From the NCBI GenBank assembly GCA_036674765.1, contig JARVKI010000037.1:62001-126000 (forward strand): a DNA stretch of 64,000 bases, in the 5' to 3' direction. Shown piece by piece: positions 45,866-58,190 of this stretch. Position 1 is the first letter of the stretch; every line of letters begins with the position of its first letter. A program made the translations under genes and the position numbers. The notes below the pieces were generated by a model. It saw only the letters and a list, made by a program, of their open reading frames with translations. It did not search any database and was not told the DNA's origin. The DNA comes from Seiridium cupressi (lineage: Eukaryota; Ascomycota; Sordariomycetes; Amphisphaeriales; Sporocadaceae).

Positions 45866-48119
45866 CTAGACAGGCGTTGATGGCACGGGAGTCGAAATCG
45901 TCGGAGTTGAGACTACCGGACTTGCAGCCAACGGGGTGGTAGCTACTGGGGTTGCGGCGGCTGCCGGTGCAACTGGTGACGGGATCGGCGATGGTGCGGC
46001 TGCTGGGGATGGACTCGGTGCCGGAGCGGGAGGTTTGACCTTGTCGCCCCAGTCTGATCTCTCAAGCTTGATGTAGGCCTGCTGGAGTGCCACCTGATCC
46101 GTCAGGTAGCCGTTGCTTTCCAGGACTTCGATCCAATCACGCATCTGAATATTCTTGCCCTTCGCCGAATCTTCACGGAGGCTGCCAATCTGTTGACTAG
46201 CGTCCTGTGTCAGAGGTCCCTTAGTAGCCTTGATTGGCCCCCCAGCAGCTGGCAGCCCACTGCCAGGTCCTTTGGGTGTATTCGCACCGCTTCCGCCACC
46301 AGCGCCCGTCATCCAAGAGTACTTCTTCTTCTTGCTACCCATAAACTGGCTGAGGGTGGAGTTCACAGAGAGGTTGCTGGTATCGGCCAATCTGGCCGCT
46401 TTTTTGCTCTCCTTCTTGGAAAGTGGTCTGCCTTCTGGACCGTCTGGCGCAATCGAGCCAGGAGTACCAGGAGCTACAGATCCAGAACGAGCAGTACCAT
46501 CCGGATTCTTTTCTCGATCCGCCGCCTGTTCGGCGCGCTTCTGTCGTTTCCTCAACCGAGCTTCCTCAGCATCACGGGACGTCTTGCCCAGAGAGACGAT
46601 TGTACCTGCAAACTGATTTTTGGGGGATGCTTCCGACACTGGAGTGGGCAGGCCGTTGCTCATCTCATCCGCTGGCCCTTTAAACTAGCGTCAATACCGA
46701 GAAGAACAATTTAAAGACAGTAGACTTACGCTTGCGTGAGTTTGTGAGAGAACTCACTGCACTGTCCAGGATTGCAGACGGCTCAGCGGCATCAGCCCAT
46801 TCCGGAGGAATGATTCCATGAGCAGTTTGCTGACGATTGCGAGCAACCAAGTCGGCGTCGGATAGTAGTTCGCCGAGGCGGGTATGTGTTGCTAGAGATA
46901 GTAGAGCGATCTGATCGATCAGGTAAGCGTCTTTTGGAAGGAAAGATCCCGAAGTTGTCACGATGGTGTTATCGGGTGAGGTCTTGGTTGTGACGCGGAC
47001 GTAGGGCTTCTCCCAGTGATGGGGATTGGAAAAGCGACCGAGCGGCATGTTGGGATTCGGCGGTTTCGGGTCGAGATTCAATTCCAAGCCGTTGGCAGCC
47101 GCCGCTTTGCTCATACGGGCATGCAAAAGAGCTGGTTGTACGAAACCTTGTTGAAGGAAGTCCTGGGCCCGTGAGACACCGTACCTATGAGCAGCCTCAT
47201 TCCATGCCCTGTCTGCGGCTTCTGCCGCCATGGCCTCCTGCGACTTGGTCTGTATCGGCTCAGTTGGCTGATTCGCTGGCCCTGCTCCGTAGAAACTTCC
47301 TCTTCCACCAGGAACATGTGCACCGAAGCCCATCCTTGTCTCATAGTCGTTCATATACTGTTCCTCCTCGTCCAAGTTGATGCCAGTCCCTGCCAAGGAA
47401 TCATCCATTTCATACTGATAGCTCTTCACGGGTGCAACCTGTTTCGATGCGTTCAAGTGAGGTGGAGGGCCCATCGTGCCAGTTGTGCCTAACGGTTGTG
47501 CATGGGCGGCGGGCGAGAAGGTCGCGTTCGAATAGCTGAGCGCTGCACCGTTCGGCACCTGGGTAATGTGAGGCGAGGCTGACGGATGCACTGGGGTGTT
47601 CGGACTTTGCGCCGCTATATGATTTGTCGTCTGGATTGGCGTCGCGTGAGTTGGAGCATGGTGTTGTTGTTGTGGAGGGGCGAAGCGCTGGTTAACCGCA
47701 CTGCCGGGGGTTAATCGTCCATTTTGTTGCTGAGCCGCCTGTGACTGAGAGTACGAAGTCGCGTAAGAGTTGGTATTCTGGGGAAGCTGCTGCTGCTGCT
47801 GCTGTTGGGGAAGTTGCTGTTGAGAGAACTGATTGATCGACGGCGAAGCCAGGCCAGACGTTGGGGTTCTCACGGCGGGTGTGCTGTGGCCAGAACTCGA
47901 GAAATTGCCGGCTGGAAAAGTCGGGGATCTTGGATCTGGCGATGGTCTCGGCGGTTGCGCCTGCTGCTGCTGTTGGTGTCTAATCTGTTGAGCCATGGCC
48001 TGCGAAGAAGTCTGCTGCTGCTGCTGTTGTTGCTGGGGGTGTGGTGGAAACGATCGGTTCTGACCGAGTGATTGAGGCGGTTGCGCGCTCTGGACGAACG
48101 GCTGCGATGGTTGCGACAT
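45866..48119 (-). CDS. taf4: TFIID subunit Taf4
   Basis: Two exons: 46730-48119 and 45866-46677, with a 52-nt intron whose acceptor is taaag, giving 733 aa. Residues 1-240 are Gln/Pro/Ser-rich with several polyglutamine runs. The region about 300-460 (SYQYEMDDSLAGTGINLDEE; LLHARMSKAAAANGLELNLD; YLIDQIALLSLATHTRLGEL) and the following basic segment (LRKRQKRAEQAADREKN) match the C-terminal domain of fungal Taf4, which carries the histone-fold-related part that pairs with Taf12. The KKYSWMTGAGG and MRDWIEVLESNGYLTDQ segments are also typical. The tail is a Pro/Ala/Thr repeat. It is a core TFIID scaffold subunit in the nucleus. It is divergent from ysh1. Confidence 0.9.
47789..48040. repeat. CAG/CTG trinucleotide tracts in taf4
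   Basis: Within the first taf4 exon, on the minus strand, runs of CAG/CAA code for polyglutamine at about 47789-47825, 47960-47980 and 48010-48036. The interruptions are CAA codons. Such tracts often differ in length between strains. Confidence 0.85.
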
Positions 48120-49193
48120 GATGTATGTAACCTGGGTAGAAGTCGAAAACTGGTGCTGAAAGTTTGCGCGAGAAGACTGATGGTAGTCTTGAAATATGTG
48201 CTAACGGAGGGGGAGGAAGCAGCAGAGCAACAGGTGCTGGAGGTATCCAAGGGTGGCACTCAATTGCACCAAGCGGGGCGCGCGGGGGTTGAACACCTTC
48301 CAAGGTCACTTTGCACTCGGGCTCTGCGTGTTGGCTGAGGGCAGAAGAGTTGAGTGATGGAAGGTGCGCAGACTGGCGGCAGGTGGTTGTGAATCAGGGC
48401 AGCACCTTAGTAGGCTTGAAGCCTAGCCAGCAACAATGCTCACGACCCCATCCGTCAGTCCAAGAAGCCCAAATGCTTCGGCCAGTACTAATCGATGGTA
48501 CGCGATGGTCGGCTCGATGCGATATCTCGGGCTGCGGGTGGTCGTCGGTGGTGTCGTCGCGGTCGCGGGCGGATGTCGATGAATTGTATGTGAGGAGTCG
48601 GCGATTTCCAGTCGCAGCTGCCCCCAAATCTTTCGTTACACCAAAGGGATCCACCCAAACCTGGAACCGACCAAGCATTCAGAAAGCTTGGAGCCTCATT
48701 CACGTGACCTGTCCTATTCCCTTTCGCTATTTCGCGACAGGGCCATTCGTATTTTCCTGGTCGCACCGCAGATGCTAAAACTGCCGCCCTCTAGATCCCT
48801 TACGAGTTCGCTGCCGTATACAAACTGCGAACAACTGCCCATACCATTCTCAGTCTTCTGAGGTCATCAACCGCCGGGGCCGCGATCTTGAGCTAAAGGT
48901 ACCCACCTGGGTTACATAATACGCGGAGCAAGCGCGTTCAATGACTTTGCGCCCGAGCGCCAATATCTGGGAGCAACTTCACTTCAACCCTGTTGCTGGC
49001 TAGCATCACCACGCATTCCTCCTTTGAGACATCAGCTTCTCTGGGCAACCGTTGCAATCACTGCAGCAGCCTGACACTGATGGACTGACTTGGCGAATAG
49101 GACAATTTCGACATCTGCGTCGCGATCAAACTTCAGGGCATTCTTTCCATCTCTCGCAGTTGCGATTGATCGTCGTCCGTCCACACAACCATC
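48120..49193. promoter_or_regulatory. Divergent promoter, taf4 and ysh1
   Basis: The interval is 1.07 kb. Frames in it have no family match. The region next to ysh1 is C/T-rich. It would serve two core mRNA-synthesis genes transcribed in opposite directions. Confidence 0.5.
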
Positions 49194-52109
49194 ATGGCAT
49201 CGAAACGTAAGGCATCGGCCATCGGCGCCACCGTCAGCGACGAACCGGTCGATCCCTCGGACGAGCTCATGTTTCTAGCGTTGGGAGGCGGCAACGAAGT
49301 TGGTCGATCATGCCATATTGTGCAATACAAGGGCAAGACCGTCATGGTATGGGTTTCCTTTTCAGACAAGCATCTTCAGCTAATCACACGTCTTTTAGCT
49401 CGACGCTGGCCAGCACCCCGCCTATGACGGTTTGGCATCTCTACCATTCTTCGACGAGTTCGATCTCAGCACAGTCGACGTTCTTCTCATTACCCAGTAA
49501 GCGAAAACCCCCTCCATCAGCGCCCGTATCATATGTGTATCATTCGTAGAACGCGCATCATGGGCGTCATGTTGGTCGATGCAGGAATATCAGGTGTCAC
49601 TGGACTTTGTCAAACTATTAGAAACAATCACTGTCCCCAGCTACCTGTATATGTGCAGGGTGCGCCAGCTAGCCCGACATATGTAATCAACCATCAATAC
49701 AAGATATTTCCTCATTGCCCAACTGCGCCCTCGTTGTTAGCTGTGACCTCCATTATATGCGCGCCCGTTTCTTCATCTTTGGGAGTACAACTTGAGTATT
49801 TCTGCTGACAGGGTTTAGCTTTCACATAGACCACGCCGCTTCCCTGCCATATGTCCTGGCAAAGACCAACTTCAAGGGCAGGGTTTTCATGACACACCCG
49901 ACCAAGGCCATCTACAAATGGCTCATCTCTGACAGTGTTCGGGTTGGTAACACGTCGTCGAACCCAACCTCGCAGCCTGTGTACACCGAACAAGATCACG
50001 AAGCCACCTTGCCACGGATCGAGGCCATTGACTACCATACCACCCATACCGTCTCTTCCATCAGGATCACGCCATATCCTGCTGGCCATGTCTTGGGTGC
50101 TGCTATGTATCTTATTGAGATCGCTGGTCTCAAGATATTTTTTACCGGCGATTACTCACGAGAGCAGGACCGACATCTGGTTTCGGCCGAGGTCCCCAGG
50201 GGCGTCAAGATTGATGTTTTGATCACAGAGTCCACATATGGCATTGCTAGCCATGTACCGAGACTAGAGCGGGAACAGGCTTTGATGAAGTCTATCACAG
50301 GCATTCTTAACCGAGGGGGTCGCGTGCTCATGCCTGTTTTCGCGTTGGGTAGAGCTCAGGAGCTCTTGCTGATCCTGGATGAGTACTGGGGCAAACACCA
50401 AGAGTACCAGAAGATTCCCATTTATTACGCTAGTAATCTCGCACGAAAGTGTATGGTTGTCTACCAGACCTATGTCGGAGCCATGAACGATAACATCAAG
50501 CGCCTCTTCCGGGAGCGTATGGCCGAGGCCGAGGCAGCCGGAGACGGGGCCGGAAAAGGAGGGCCTTGGGACTTCAAATACATCCGATCTCTCAAAAATC
50601 TGGATCGTTTCGAGGATGTCGGAGGATGCGTTATGCTTGCAAGTCCGGGTATGCTGCAAAATGGTGTCAGCAGAGAACTGCTGGAAAGATGGGCGCCCAG
50701 TGACAAAAATGGTGTTATCATCACCGGTTATAGCGTCGAAGGCACCATGGCCAAGCAGATCGTGACAGAGCCCGACCAGATCCCGGCCGTTATGTCGAGG
50801 AACACTAATGCTATGAGACGAGGGCCAGGAGGGGAGGGCGAAAGAGTCATGATACCGCGCAGATGCAGCGTGGCAGAGTATTCATTCGCTGCCCATGTTG
50901 ATGGTAACGAGAATAGGGAATTCATTGAGGAAGTGAATGCACCAGTGGTTGTAAGTTATCCCTCCTCCTTGTTGCTTGAATCGTAGATGGCTAACACTTA
51001 CACAGATCTTGGTCCATGGTGAACAACACAACATGATGCGCTTGAAGTCGAAACTGTTGTCACTCAACAATGCCAAGCCTGAAGGAGAGAAGACAAAGGT
51101 ATTCAGTCCTCGTAACTGCGAAGAATTGCGCATTCCATTCAAGACCGACAAGACGGCCAAAGTGGTAGGCAAACTTGCATCAATCCCTCCTCCAAGCAAA
51201 ATTACGACCACCGACGATCCGGAGGCACCACTCGTCACTGGCGTCCTAGTCCAAAACGACTTCAAGATGTCCGTAGTAGATCCGGAGGATTTGCGCGAAT
51301 ACGCTGGCCTCACCACATCTATGATCACGTGCAAGCAACGTCTCACTCTGAAGGCTGCTGGCGTTGACCTCATCAAGTGGGCTTTGGAGGGCACGTTTGG
51401 CAGCATAGATGAGCTGCCCGAGACGAAGAATCGGATCAAGAATGGCGCAGACAGCAACGGGGATGAGAAGATGGCAGACGCCGATGAGGAAGTTACGCAA
51501 ACACTGGGTGCTTACCTGGTCATGGGCTGTGTGACAGTCAGAGTCCGAAATGATGGACAGGTCGAGCTGGAGTGGGAGGGCAACATCCTCAACGACGGGG
51601 TCGCAGATGCAATCATTGCTGTGTTATTGTCCGTCGAAAGCAGCCCGGCGGCAGTCAAGCAATCTGCAAGCAAGCACTCGCATACCCATGCACTGCCCAC
51701 GCGGAACCTACACTCGCATCTCTCACCTCAGGAACGACTAGAGCGTCTGTTCCTCTTCCTCGAGGCCCAATTTGGCGCAGATGCCGTTGCCCCCATCGCT
51801 AAGCCGAAACTTCCCCCTGTAGAGAAGGACGCTAAACCAGCTAATGATGGCGGGTCAGAAGCCTCCATGGAATTATCCGAGGATGGAGATGAGGAGGGAA
51901 AGCTGGTTGAGCTGCGAGAGAAGGCAGAAATTGAGCGCCTGCACAAGATCGGCATCCCCGTCCCTGGAGTCAGTATCAAAGTCGACAAAATGGTCGCTAC
52001 GGTTTGGCTCGAGGACTTGGAAGTCGAGTGCTCGAACAGGGTCTTCGCAGACAGGGTCAGAGCTGTGGTGGAGAGGGCTGCCGAAGTAACGGCGCCCCTA
52101 TGGGGTTGA
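49194..52109 (+). CDS. ysh1: Polyadenylation endonuclease Ysh1 (CPSF-73)
   Basis: Four exons: 49194-49346, 49399-49496, 49819-50950 and 51006-52109, giving 828 aa. It is the metallo-beta-lactamase/beta-CASP nuclease that cuts pre-mRNA before polyadenylation. Landmarks: [24 protein letters not shown], the zinc motif HFHIDH (residues 84-89), [34 protein letters not shown], the beta-CASP block and [12 protein letters not shown]. The C-terminal third is the domain that pairs with Cft2/CPSF-100. Intron 2 is 322 nt, the longest among these models, and falls within the first histidine codon of HxHxDH; its acceptor is ggtttag at 49818 after gctgaca. Residues about 468-480 of a beta-CASP insert ([15 protein letters not shown]) are fungal. 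It is divergent from taf4. Confidence 0.95.
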
Positions 52110-52957
52110 GTCTAGACGGACATGAGGCGTTAACGGAAATGAATGCTTCGCTTAGCTCGCATGGAACTATGCTCCATAGTAGTTACAATCATGCTAAAAT
52201 CATGACAACACGTGGCTGCAGTCCTGGAAGTAGGAGTACGATATGAAAAGAGATAGAGCAAAACCCCTTGATCTAGATCCTGATGCTAAAACCATACCGT
52301 GTCTTCAACCACTGACCCAGTCTCTTGTTGGTATAACACATAGATGCCGCCCACTTTACCACCTGCTCATACCAATTTTTTTCGCTTCAGTCATTACTTC
52401 AGAGTTAGAATTTCAGTTTAGTTTGAATTGGAGCATCCATCCATCCATCCAATCATTCATCATATCCTTTGGACAACAAGTAAATCTGCTGGTGCTTCTC
52501 TGCTGTCAATTTAATACCACGTAACCATTCGAAGCCTGATTCTACCTGTCTCCGATTGCATGCGTTGAGAGTTCTTTGTTAACAAAGACTAAATATTCGT
52601 ATTCTGAAACAGTTGGCCAGAAAACTGGGAAGGTGTTGTTTAGCATTTCTGGTGGACTGGAGAGGAGGCATTCATTCAAGGTTGCCAGCAGAAAGGAGCG
52701 TTTGCTACGGATGTCTCCAGAAAAAACTTTAAAAGGTTTTAGGGGCTTGGACTATCCATACCAGTATTGCTGATCAATGCTGGACCTTGCCGGAGAATAA
52801 AATGTGATGACCCTGTTTGCAAAGTGTGGAGATTTCAAATGAACGCGCCCAGAAATGGATATTTGATAAGTGTAACGTCCGGTTACAAAACGTTAGATTA
52901 TCTTGTGAGACTTGGCCAATAATCCGGTTCAAGTATCAGTGCAGGTTAAGAGCCTCC
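52110..52957. other. Convergent gap
   Basis: The 848 bp between ysh1 and the vWA-like gene hold two 3' flanks. A short CATC run lies at 52437-52452. No gene was seen. Confidence 0.5.
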
Positions 52958-54056
52958 CTATGGACGGCCAATAAAATGGCCGTTCTCTAATCTCTTCATA
53001 TCGACCCTCCGGCTCATAGCACCCAATAACACTTTGAATAAGCCATCCTCCGTCATGCGGCCAGTCTTCCTGTCCCTCGTCTGCTCATAGAGCACGGTAT
53101 CAATCATGTCTCTGTCATTCAAGACTATGTCACTATCCAGCTGCTTCAGCATTGCACTGGACTCCTTGTCACTGCCAATCTGAACGAACTGGATGCCAAC
53201 TTGGGTGGATGGAGCACCGCACTCATTCAAGTCCTCGGCGATAGCCTGAGTCTCGGATCCGACGTCCTCGTGATCAGCACCGTTCGTGACCACTATCAAG
53301 TTGGCATTGGCAATATGCTTGAATCGCTCGTCGCCCGCGGTGCCGGCTTTGTAAGCTGCAATGTAGGGTCGCAGGATAGGCCCTAATCGTCTCGCCATGC
53401 GAGTCGAGGCATCTGCTCTCTCTTCGACAGGGGCTACCCGATCGAAAATAAACTCTGCACTCGCCTCTTGGGGATATCCGAGAGCCGTGGCCTCCTCTTG
53501 GGTGACACACCGTACGTTGTGGTAGCCCGAAGGTACCGGCCACTCTGGTGTCCATTCCTGTTCGTATCGTGACGGCTCGGCAGTCCAATGATTTGTAAAG
53601 AAGATGGATACGTCCCGCCGGGCGTACTTCAGGCAGTGGGGGATTACGTCACGGAGAAATGACAGGGCCTGAGCCCAATCAGCCTTCATATAAGCAGAGT
53701 CGTCGACCAAGAAGATTGTGTGGAACTCCTTTAATCGGTCCCATGGGCTACTGTGGTCTCCTGGTCCTAGGCTGCTGGCGCCGTGTGACTCTCGCTCATA
53801 GCTGTTACCATGAGCTCCGTGGATGTCTAAGTAGTTCAGAAATGTTGATCCCATGGGAATGAATTTTCATGAAACGCTCACCTGAATTGTCCTTGAAGCC
53901 TCTGAAGGGGTTCGTATGACTGGATGTACTTGCTTCGCTGTGCTTCTCTAATGGAAGCTCACCGTCAGTGGCTATGCTTTCTTCCTTCTGACCGCTGGTG
54001 TCATCATGGGCGCGTGACGACTCGGACGAGAACCAGTGTCTCATTGATCTCGACAT
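52958..54056 (-). CDS. vWA-domain-like fungal protein
   Basis: Two exons: 53882-54056 and 52958-53826, with a 55-nt intron, giving 347 aa. After a disordered N terminus (SSESSRAHDDTSGQKEE) a von Willebrand factor A-like fold starts near residue 94: HTIFLVDDSAYM holds a MIDAS-like DxSxY (D100, S102, Y104), where the usual third residue is Ser or Thr. VSIFFTN is a following beta strand, and NLIVVTNGADHED fits the later strand where vWA domains normally have DG. The MIDAS is therefore imperfect and metal binding is uncertain. A QFVQIGSDKESSAMLKQLD segment and a C-terminal DTVLYEQ/LLGAMSRRVD end are typical of fungal vWA proteins of unknown role. No membrane helix or signal peptide is seen. It is divergent from the gene at 54761. 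Confidence 0.8.
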
Positions 54057-54760
54057 ATCATCGACTAGTCAGGATAGAGGCCAAACAGATTGTCAGGGTG
54101 TTGTTTATCTGTGTAGAGGGATACGAGCGAGGCCAGTGAGGGATCAATGAAGGCGAAGGCTTGGGCTTCAAGATAACAAAGTGGTCTTCTGGGTTGCCGA
54201 AGGAGTCACGACCATCAAAACAGAGCTGCAATTTCAAATAGTAGTAGCGAATAGCAACATGCAATCACGGCCATCATTACTGGGAACAAAGAACGAGTGG
54301 ACAAGCGGCACCCAATGCACGGTTGCCACGCTAGCTGGGCGCCACTAAGGCGGTATTCTCCATGTTCAACACGGACCTCAACCGCCAGAAGCTCGTGAAT
54401 GAAAGACTTGAGTCATGTCGGAAAGCCTAGAATATAATTGAAATTTTGGTTAGTCATGTACGTACTCGGATGTGATGCCAAGTAACGCGTGTAACAAAAC
54501 GGCGGGGTCAATTCCACACCGGTCCAAACAAGGGGGGAGTACAAATAGCCCGCGGGATCTAATCTTATCTTATCATGTAACAAGGGATCTAATCTTAGCT
54601 TGAACATTTTAAGCACTGCCATCAGCCAAACCTAGAACTATCACCCATTTGTGTCCCCAACAGCCCAGGTCCTTTTACTGCCAGCGTCACCATGGATCGG
54701 TGAAAGTCCTTGGAGCTCCTTACTGGATATACTCCGCCGAACATCACAAGCGCAGCCTCA
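54057..54760. promoter_or_regulatory. Divergent promoter region with short tandem repeat
   Basis: 704 bp between divergent genes. An 18-bp near-perfect direct repeat, gggatctaatcttatctt and gggatctaatcttagctt, starts at 54554 and 54584, exactly 30 bp apart. It may be a duplicated regulator site. Nothing else was seen. Confidence 0.5.
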
Positions 54761-55498
54761 ATGGCGCCTCCTACCGGCTCGGGTGCGAACCCCGCCCCCC
54801 TGTACAAGGAGAAGACCAATGCGATCGCGGAACTCATGTCTCAGCATACATCGTCCTCCGCACTCTCCTTCTTATCATCGTTGCCGTCCCGAAACTCCAC
54901 AAATTCAAATGGCGCCCGACCCAAAACCGCCGCCCAAGTAGCGGCCGCAGCCGAGGATTACGACCTCGACCGACTGGCTCAGTATGACGACAATATGGGT
55001 GTCGGCATGTTCGCGCCGGAGAACCGCACAGAGAAGGAGGAGACTCGGAAGAAAGAACTGGAGGACAGGAGGCTGAAGGCGCGGCTGGGCCTGCTGGGCA
55101 AGGGCAAGAGGAAAGGGAGCGAATGGGAGGTCGCTAGCGGGGTTTCGAAAGCGCGAGAACAGGAGAGCGATGACGAGGAGATGGGGCGGAGTGGCGTGGG
55201 GAGGGCGAAGAAGAGGAAGAGAATCGTCGTCGAGAAGGATATGGCAGATACAAAAGCAGAGACTCGGGACCACGAAGGAAATCTTGAAATAACGCAAGAT
55301 GCCACGCTGGCGAGTCACGAGGTGCAAAAAAGCCCAGAACGTGAAGATGGCACCGAGGTGCCGAAAATGGCTGAATCGGGCGATGGTGATCTTGAAGCGA
55401 TTTCCCAAGTAGCGAAAAGCATTGGCGACCAGCTTGATACCGTGGCCAAGGCCAAGAGGAAGCGCAAGAAGACGAAAAAGAAGAAGCCCAAGGTTTGA
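54761..55498 (+). CDS. Small lysine-rich nuclear/nucleolar-type protein
   Basis: A single exon of 245 aa. The frame is open upstream to 54710 but the first ATG is at 54761. The N-terminal third (YKEKTNAIAELMSQH; SSALSFLSSLPSR) and the middle (AEDYDLDRLAQYDDNMGVGM; KKELEDRRLKARLGLLGKGK) look conserved, and the protein ends in a KAKRKRKKTKKKKPK tail. Several basic clusters (KKRKRIVV) are likely nuclear localisation signals. This is typical of fungal nucleolar or ribosome-biogenesis accessory proteins, but I do not recognise a named family. No introns are needed. Confidence 0.7.
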   Translation: MAPPTGSGANPAPLYKEKTNAIAELMSQHTSSSALSFLSSLPSRNSTNSNGARPKTAAQVAAAAEDYDLDRLAQYDDNMGVGMFAPENRTEKEETRKKELEDRRLKARLGLLGKGKRKGSEWEVASGVSKAREQESDDEEMGRSGVGRAKKRKRIVVEKDMADTKAETRDHEGNLEITQDATLASHEVQKSPEREDGTEVPKMAESGDGDLEAISQVAKSIGDQLDTVAKAKRKRKKTKKKKPKV

Positions 55499-56226
55499 GC
55501 AGCAGACGTAGTTGGCGAGTGATTAACTCGAAACATCGATAACATCCCACATGTGACAAAGAGGGACTTGAGAATGGTCATATGTTTGCGACATTCATAC
55601 TTGGCTCCGTCCGGCCCATACTGCCAGGACGGGTCGCAGTAGATACGTCTTCGTTTGTTCCTTTAAGAATACAAGATTACCACATTATCGTGTTCAGAAC
55701 TTCTAGGCCCCCGTATGAGAATATACATCCAGCGCCGAGGCCTGGCGACCCTTGAATACGTGGACCCTGGATATGGACAGCACGGACGAAAGGAGGCTGC
55801 TACCACATACCTAGCGTGTACCCCATGGCCTTGGTACACCTGGTTGGGCACGGTGCAGCTTCACGTCGTCCAATCTCGTTAGCTCTATAGTAGTTGCACA
55901 TAAGAAAATAGAATCCGGCAAGAGGCTTTTCGTATTATCCAAGTAAATCAAGAGGGCCAACAGCTCCTCAGAATGATGACTAGTACCAGAGTAGACTAGA
56001 AAGCAGAAATGTTGTGTATAGCTTCACATGTCGTAGAATGACAGACGTAGATCCGCCGTGCATTCCATAATACTCGTCGGTTCTGTCGTACCCGATGCCC
56101 AGATCGCTGTATCCAGCTTCAAGCAAATAGCCTCCCAATGTGGTATAATGCATAAACAAACAAGACGCTCCAGAAGGAAATCAAGTTATTGGATCGGAGG
56201 GATGGCGGCGAGTCACAGTAAGAGGG
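55499..56226. other. Convergent gap
   Basis: 728 bp of 3' flanks between the lysine-rich gene and sfl1. No gene, RNA or repeat could be supported. Confidence 0.5.
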
Positions 56227-58190
56227 TCAAAGAATCCTCTTCCGTTTCCTATCATCATCACCTCTTGGGTCATCTTCGTTCTCTTGCTCAGCGGTATCAG
56301 TGGGGTTGAGAATATGAGCCATGCTCCCTCTACGGGTTGGCGGCAGAGAGCTATCCTTGACGGAGAGATTCTTGTTCTCCCTGTTCACCGAGCCCCATGA
56401 CCAGTTGTTGAAGCTATCCATGGTGCTGATGCCATTCGAGAATGGTGGCGGGGGCGGAGGCGTTGAGGGCCGTGAATGCGACTGTGTATGAGGAGGGAAG
56501 GAGGAAAGTGAATCGCGATGTCCTCGCTCATCGATCGTCAGACGGTTGGGAGATGATGGCCACCCAGACGACTGGCCCGATGCCGTGAACGGGTTCGGCG
56601 CCCCTTGCCATCCGTTTGCTCTGATATCGGCTGATGTATGCCGGCGGGCTAAACTACCCGGCGGCCCTTCCACGTTGGACAGGGGGTGAGGCCCGGGAGG
56701 AGGTGGCGGAGCCTGTGGACGGAGTGGAGAGGGCGATGATTGGTGCGTAGTCAGGGGAGTAGCACCGCCAATAGATCCGTAGGTACGGCGCGATGTAATC
56801 GACAGATTGGAGGGTACAGGCGGCCGGTAGAAATTTGAGCTCCTCGATTGCGGCGCATTTAGCCTCCGCTGATCGTCCTGCGCTAGCTGCCGTGGTGACA
56901 GAGGTGGATTTTCGAGATTGGCGAAATACTGCCGGCTGCTGGAAAGCGGTGGTTCATGTGGCTCGTCCATTGAGCGGAAGTGATCACTCTGTCGCTGAAT
57001 CTCGCCCTGCAATTTCAAGACTATCTCATGTTAGTTGATTGTTACCATGCGGGGAATGATTGCAACCTACTATCCTGGTGAATGGGCTCGTTAGGGTTAG
57101 GTACCAGAGAGAGCACCGTCCTTGATAGGATTTGATTGAAATCCAGTAGTCGCGTCACCGTGTCCACCATAACTTGGTGTTTGACATGCATAAAATGCGC
57201 ATTCTCCTCGCTCCGTTGCAACCTCGAGCTTATGTCAAAGATAGTGTGTTCAATGCCCACGACTCTGGGATCTGCTCCATCCGGGATAGGGGGCATAGGT
57301 TCGGAAGGAGTGCCAGGTTGAGATGGCGTTGGCTTGGAGTTGCTGTATTCCCGGTGGACCAACGCGTGCCTCGAGGCTCTGCGTTTTATCTCCCGCAGCC
57401 CTACTAGATCACCCCTTTTGAAGTTGCCATTGCCATGCTTGAACTCCCAAAGCACAGTCTCGGGGCTGCCAGTATGAAATACGTCGCTAACTGTAGGAAC
57501 GCATTAGCAAGGCGAAGAACGCGCCGCACATGCCCAAGTTTGCCATTACATACCCTTATGAAAGCCATACATATTGAGCTGACGAACGAAGGAGGATACG
57601 TTGGTATGCTTGAAATATTGGCTGTACGCGCGGGTGTCAGTATGGCTGGAAAGATTATACTCGTGGGCGGCTTGGCTTACGCAAGTACTTTAGCAAAGTC
57701 TTGCGATGGTGACATGACAAAGCTCTCGTTCGATTGTGACCAACTGATGAGGTGTTGGATGTTGGGGTCTTCCAGCATGCTGCGAGCTGTGTTAGTTGTG
57801 ACATGATAGCTGTGTAGAACCAGGGGAGACGGACTTGTAGAGCTTGTGTATGAAGGCCGTTTGCACAATCTTTGGCTGATGGACTGCTGCCGCGGCAATC
57901 GCTGGGGCCGGCATCGTGGTCGCGTTCGATGTCAGATGCTGCTCGCCTGAAGAGGCATGGTTCTGGTCGCTCCCGTCACCATCTGGGCTCTTGCTGGAGG
58001 AGCCAGCAGCAGAAGAATCGGTCGGCGTTGTCAGATCCATCGGCTCGCCTCGTGGGGAGGGCGCCGATGTCTTTATGGTCGGGGTTGGCGTGGTGGAGGT
58101 AATTATGGGAACGGTCCTAGCGCCCATCATCTCGTGTGCTGTGTCGTTTCCTAAGGGTGATCTCGAAGCACTCTCAATCGCGGTCGCCAT
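56227..58190 (-). CDS. sfl1: HSF-type transcription factor Sfl1
   Basis: Five exons: 57835-58190, 57681-57779, 57554-57621, 57071-57490 and 56227-57020, giving 578 aa. The HSF DNA-binding domain spans about residues 111-215: AFIHKLYNMLEDPNIQHLIS, WSQSNESFVM, QYFKHTNVSSFVRQLNMYGF, then WEFKHGNGNFKRGDLVGLRE. This exact series is the Sfl1 branch, not canonical Hsf1. A coiled region follows (RLQRSEENAHFMHVKHQVMV) and a Pro/Ser-rich tail with TFSRPS-like repeats. In yeasts Sfl1 represses flocculation and filamentation genes; here a role in hyphal growth or stress is inferred. The start at 58190 has weak context. The sequence just upstream (tatgtttcttgccag) looks like an intron 3' end, so a 5'-UTR intron is likely; if unspliced, an upstream ATG at 58209 would open a 12-codon frame overlapping the start. 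Confidence 0.9.

Noticed and set aside
49533..49808. 91-codon frame inside the long ysh1 intron
   Set aside because: It does not join ysh1 in frame, has no family match and includes no conserved motif; the acceptor at 49818 restores HFHIDH directly.
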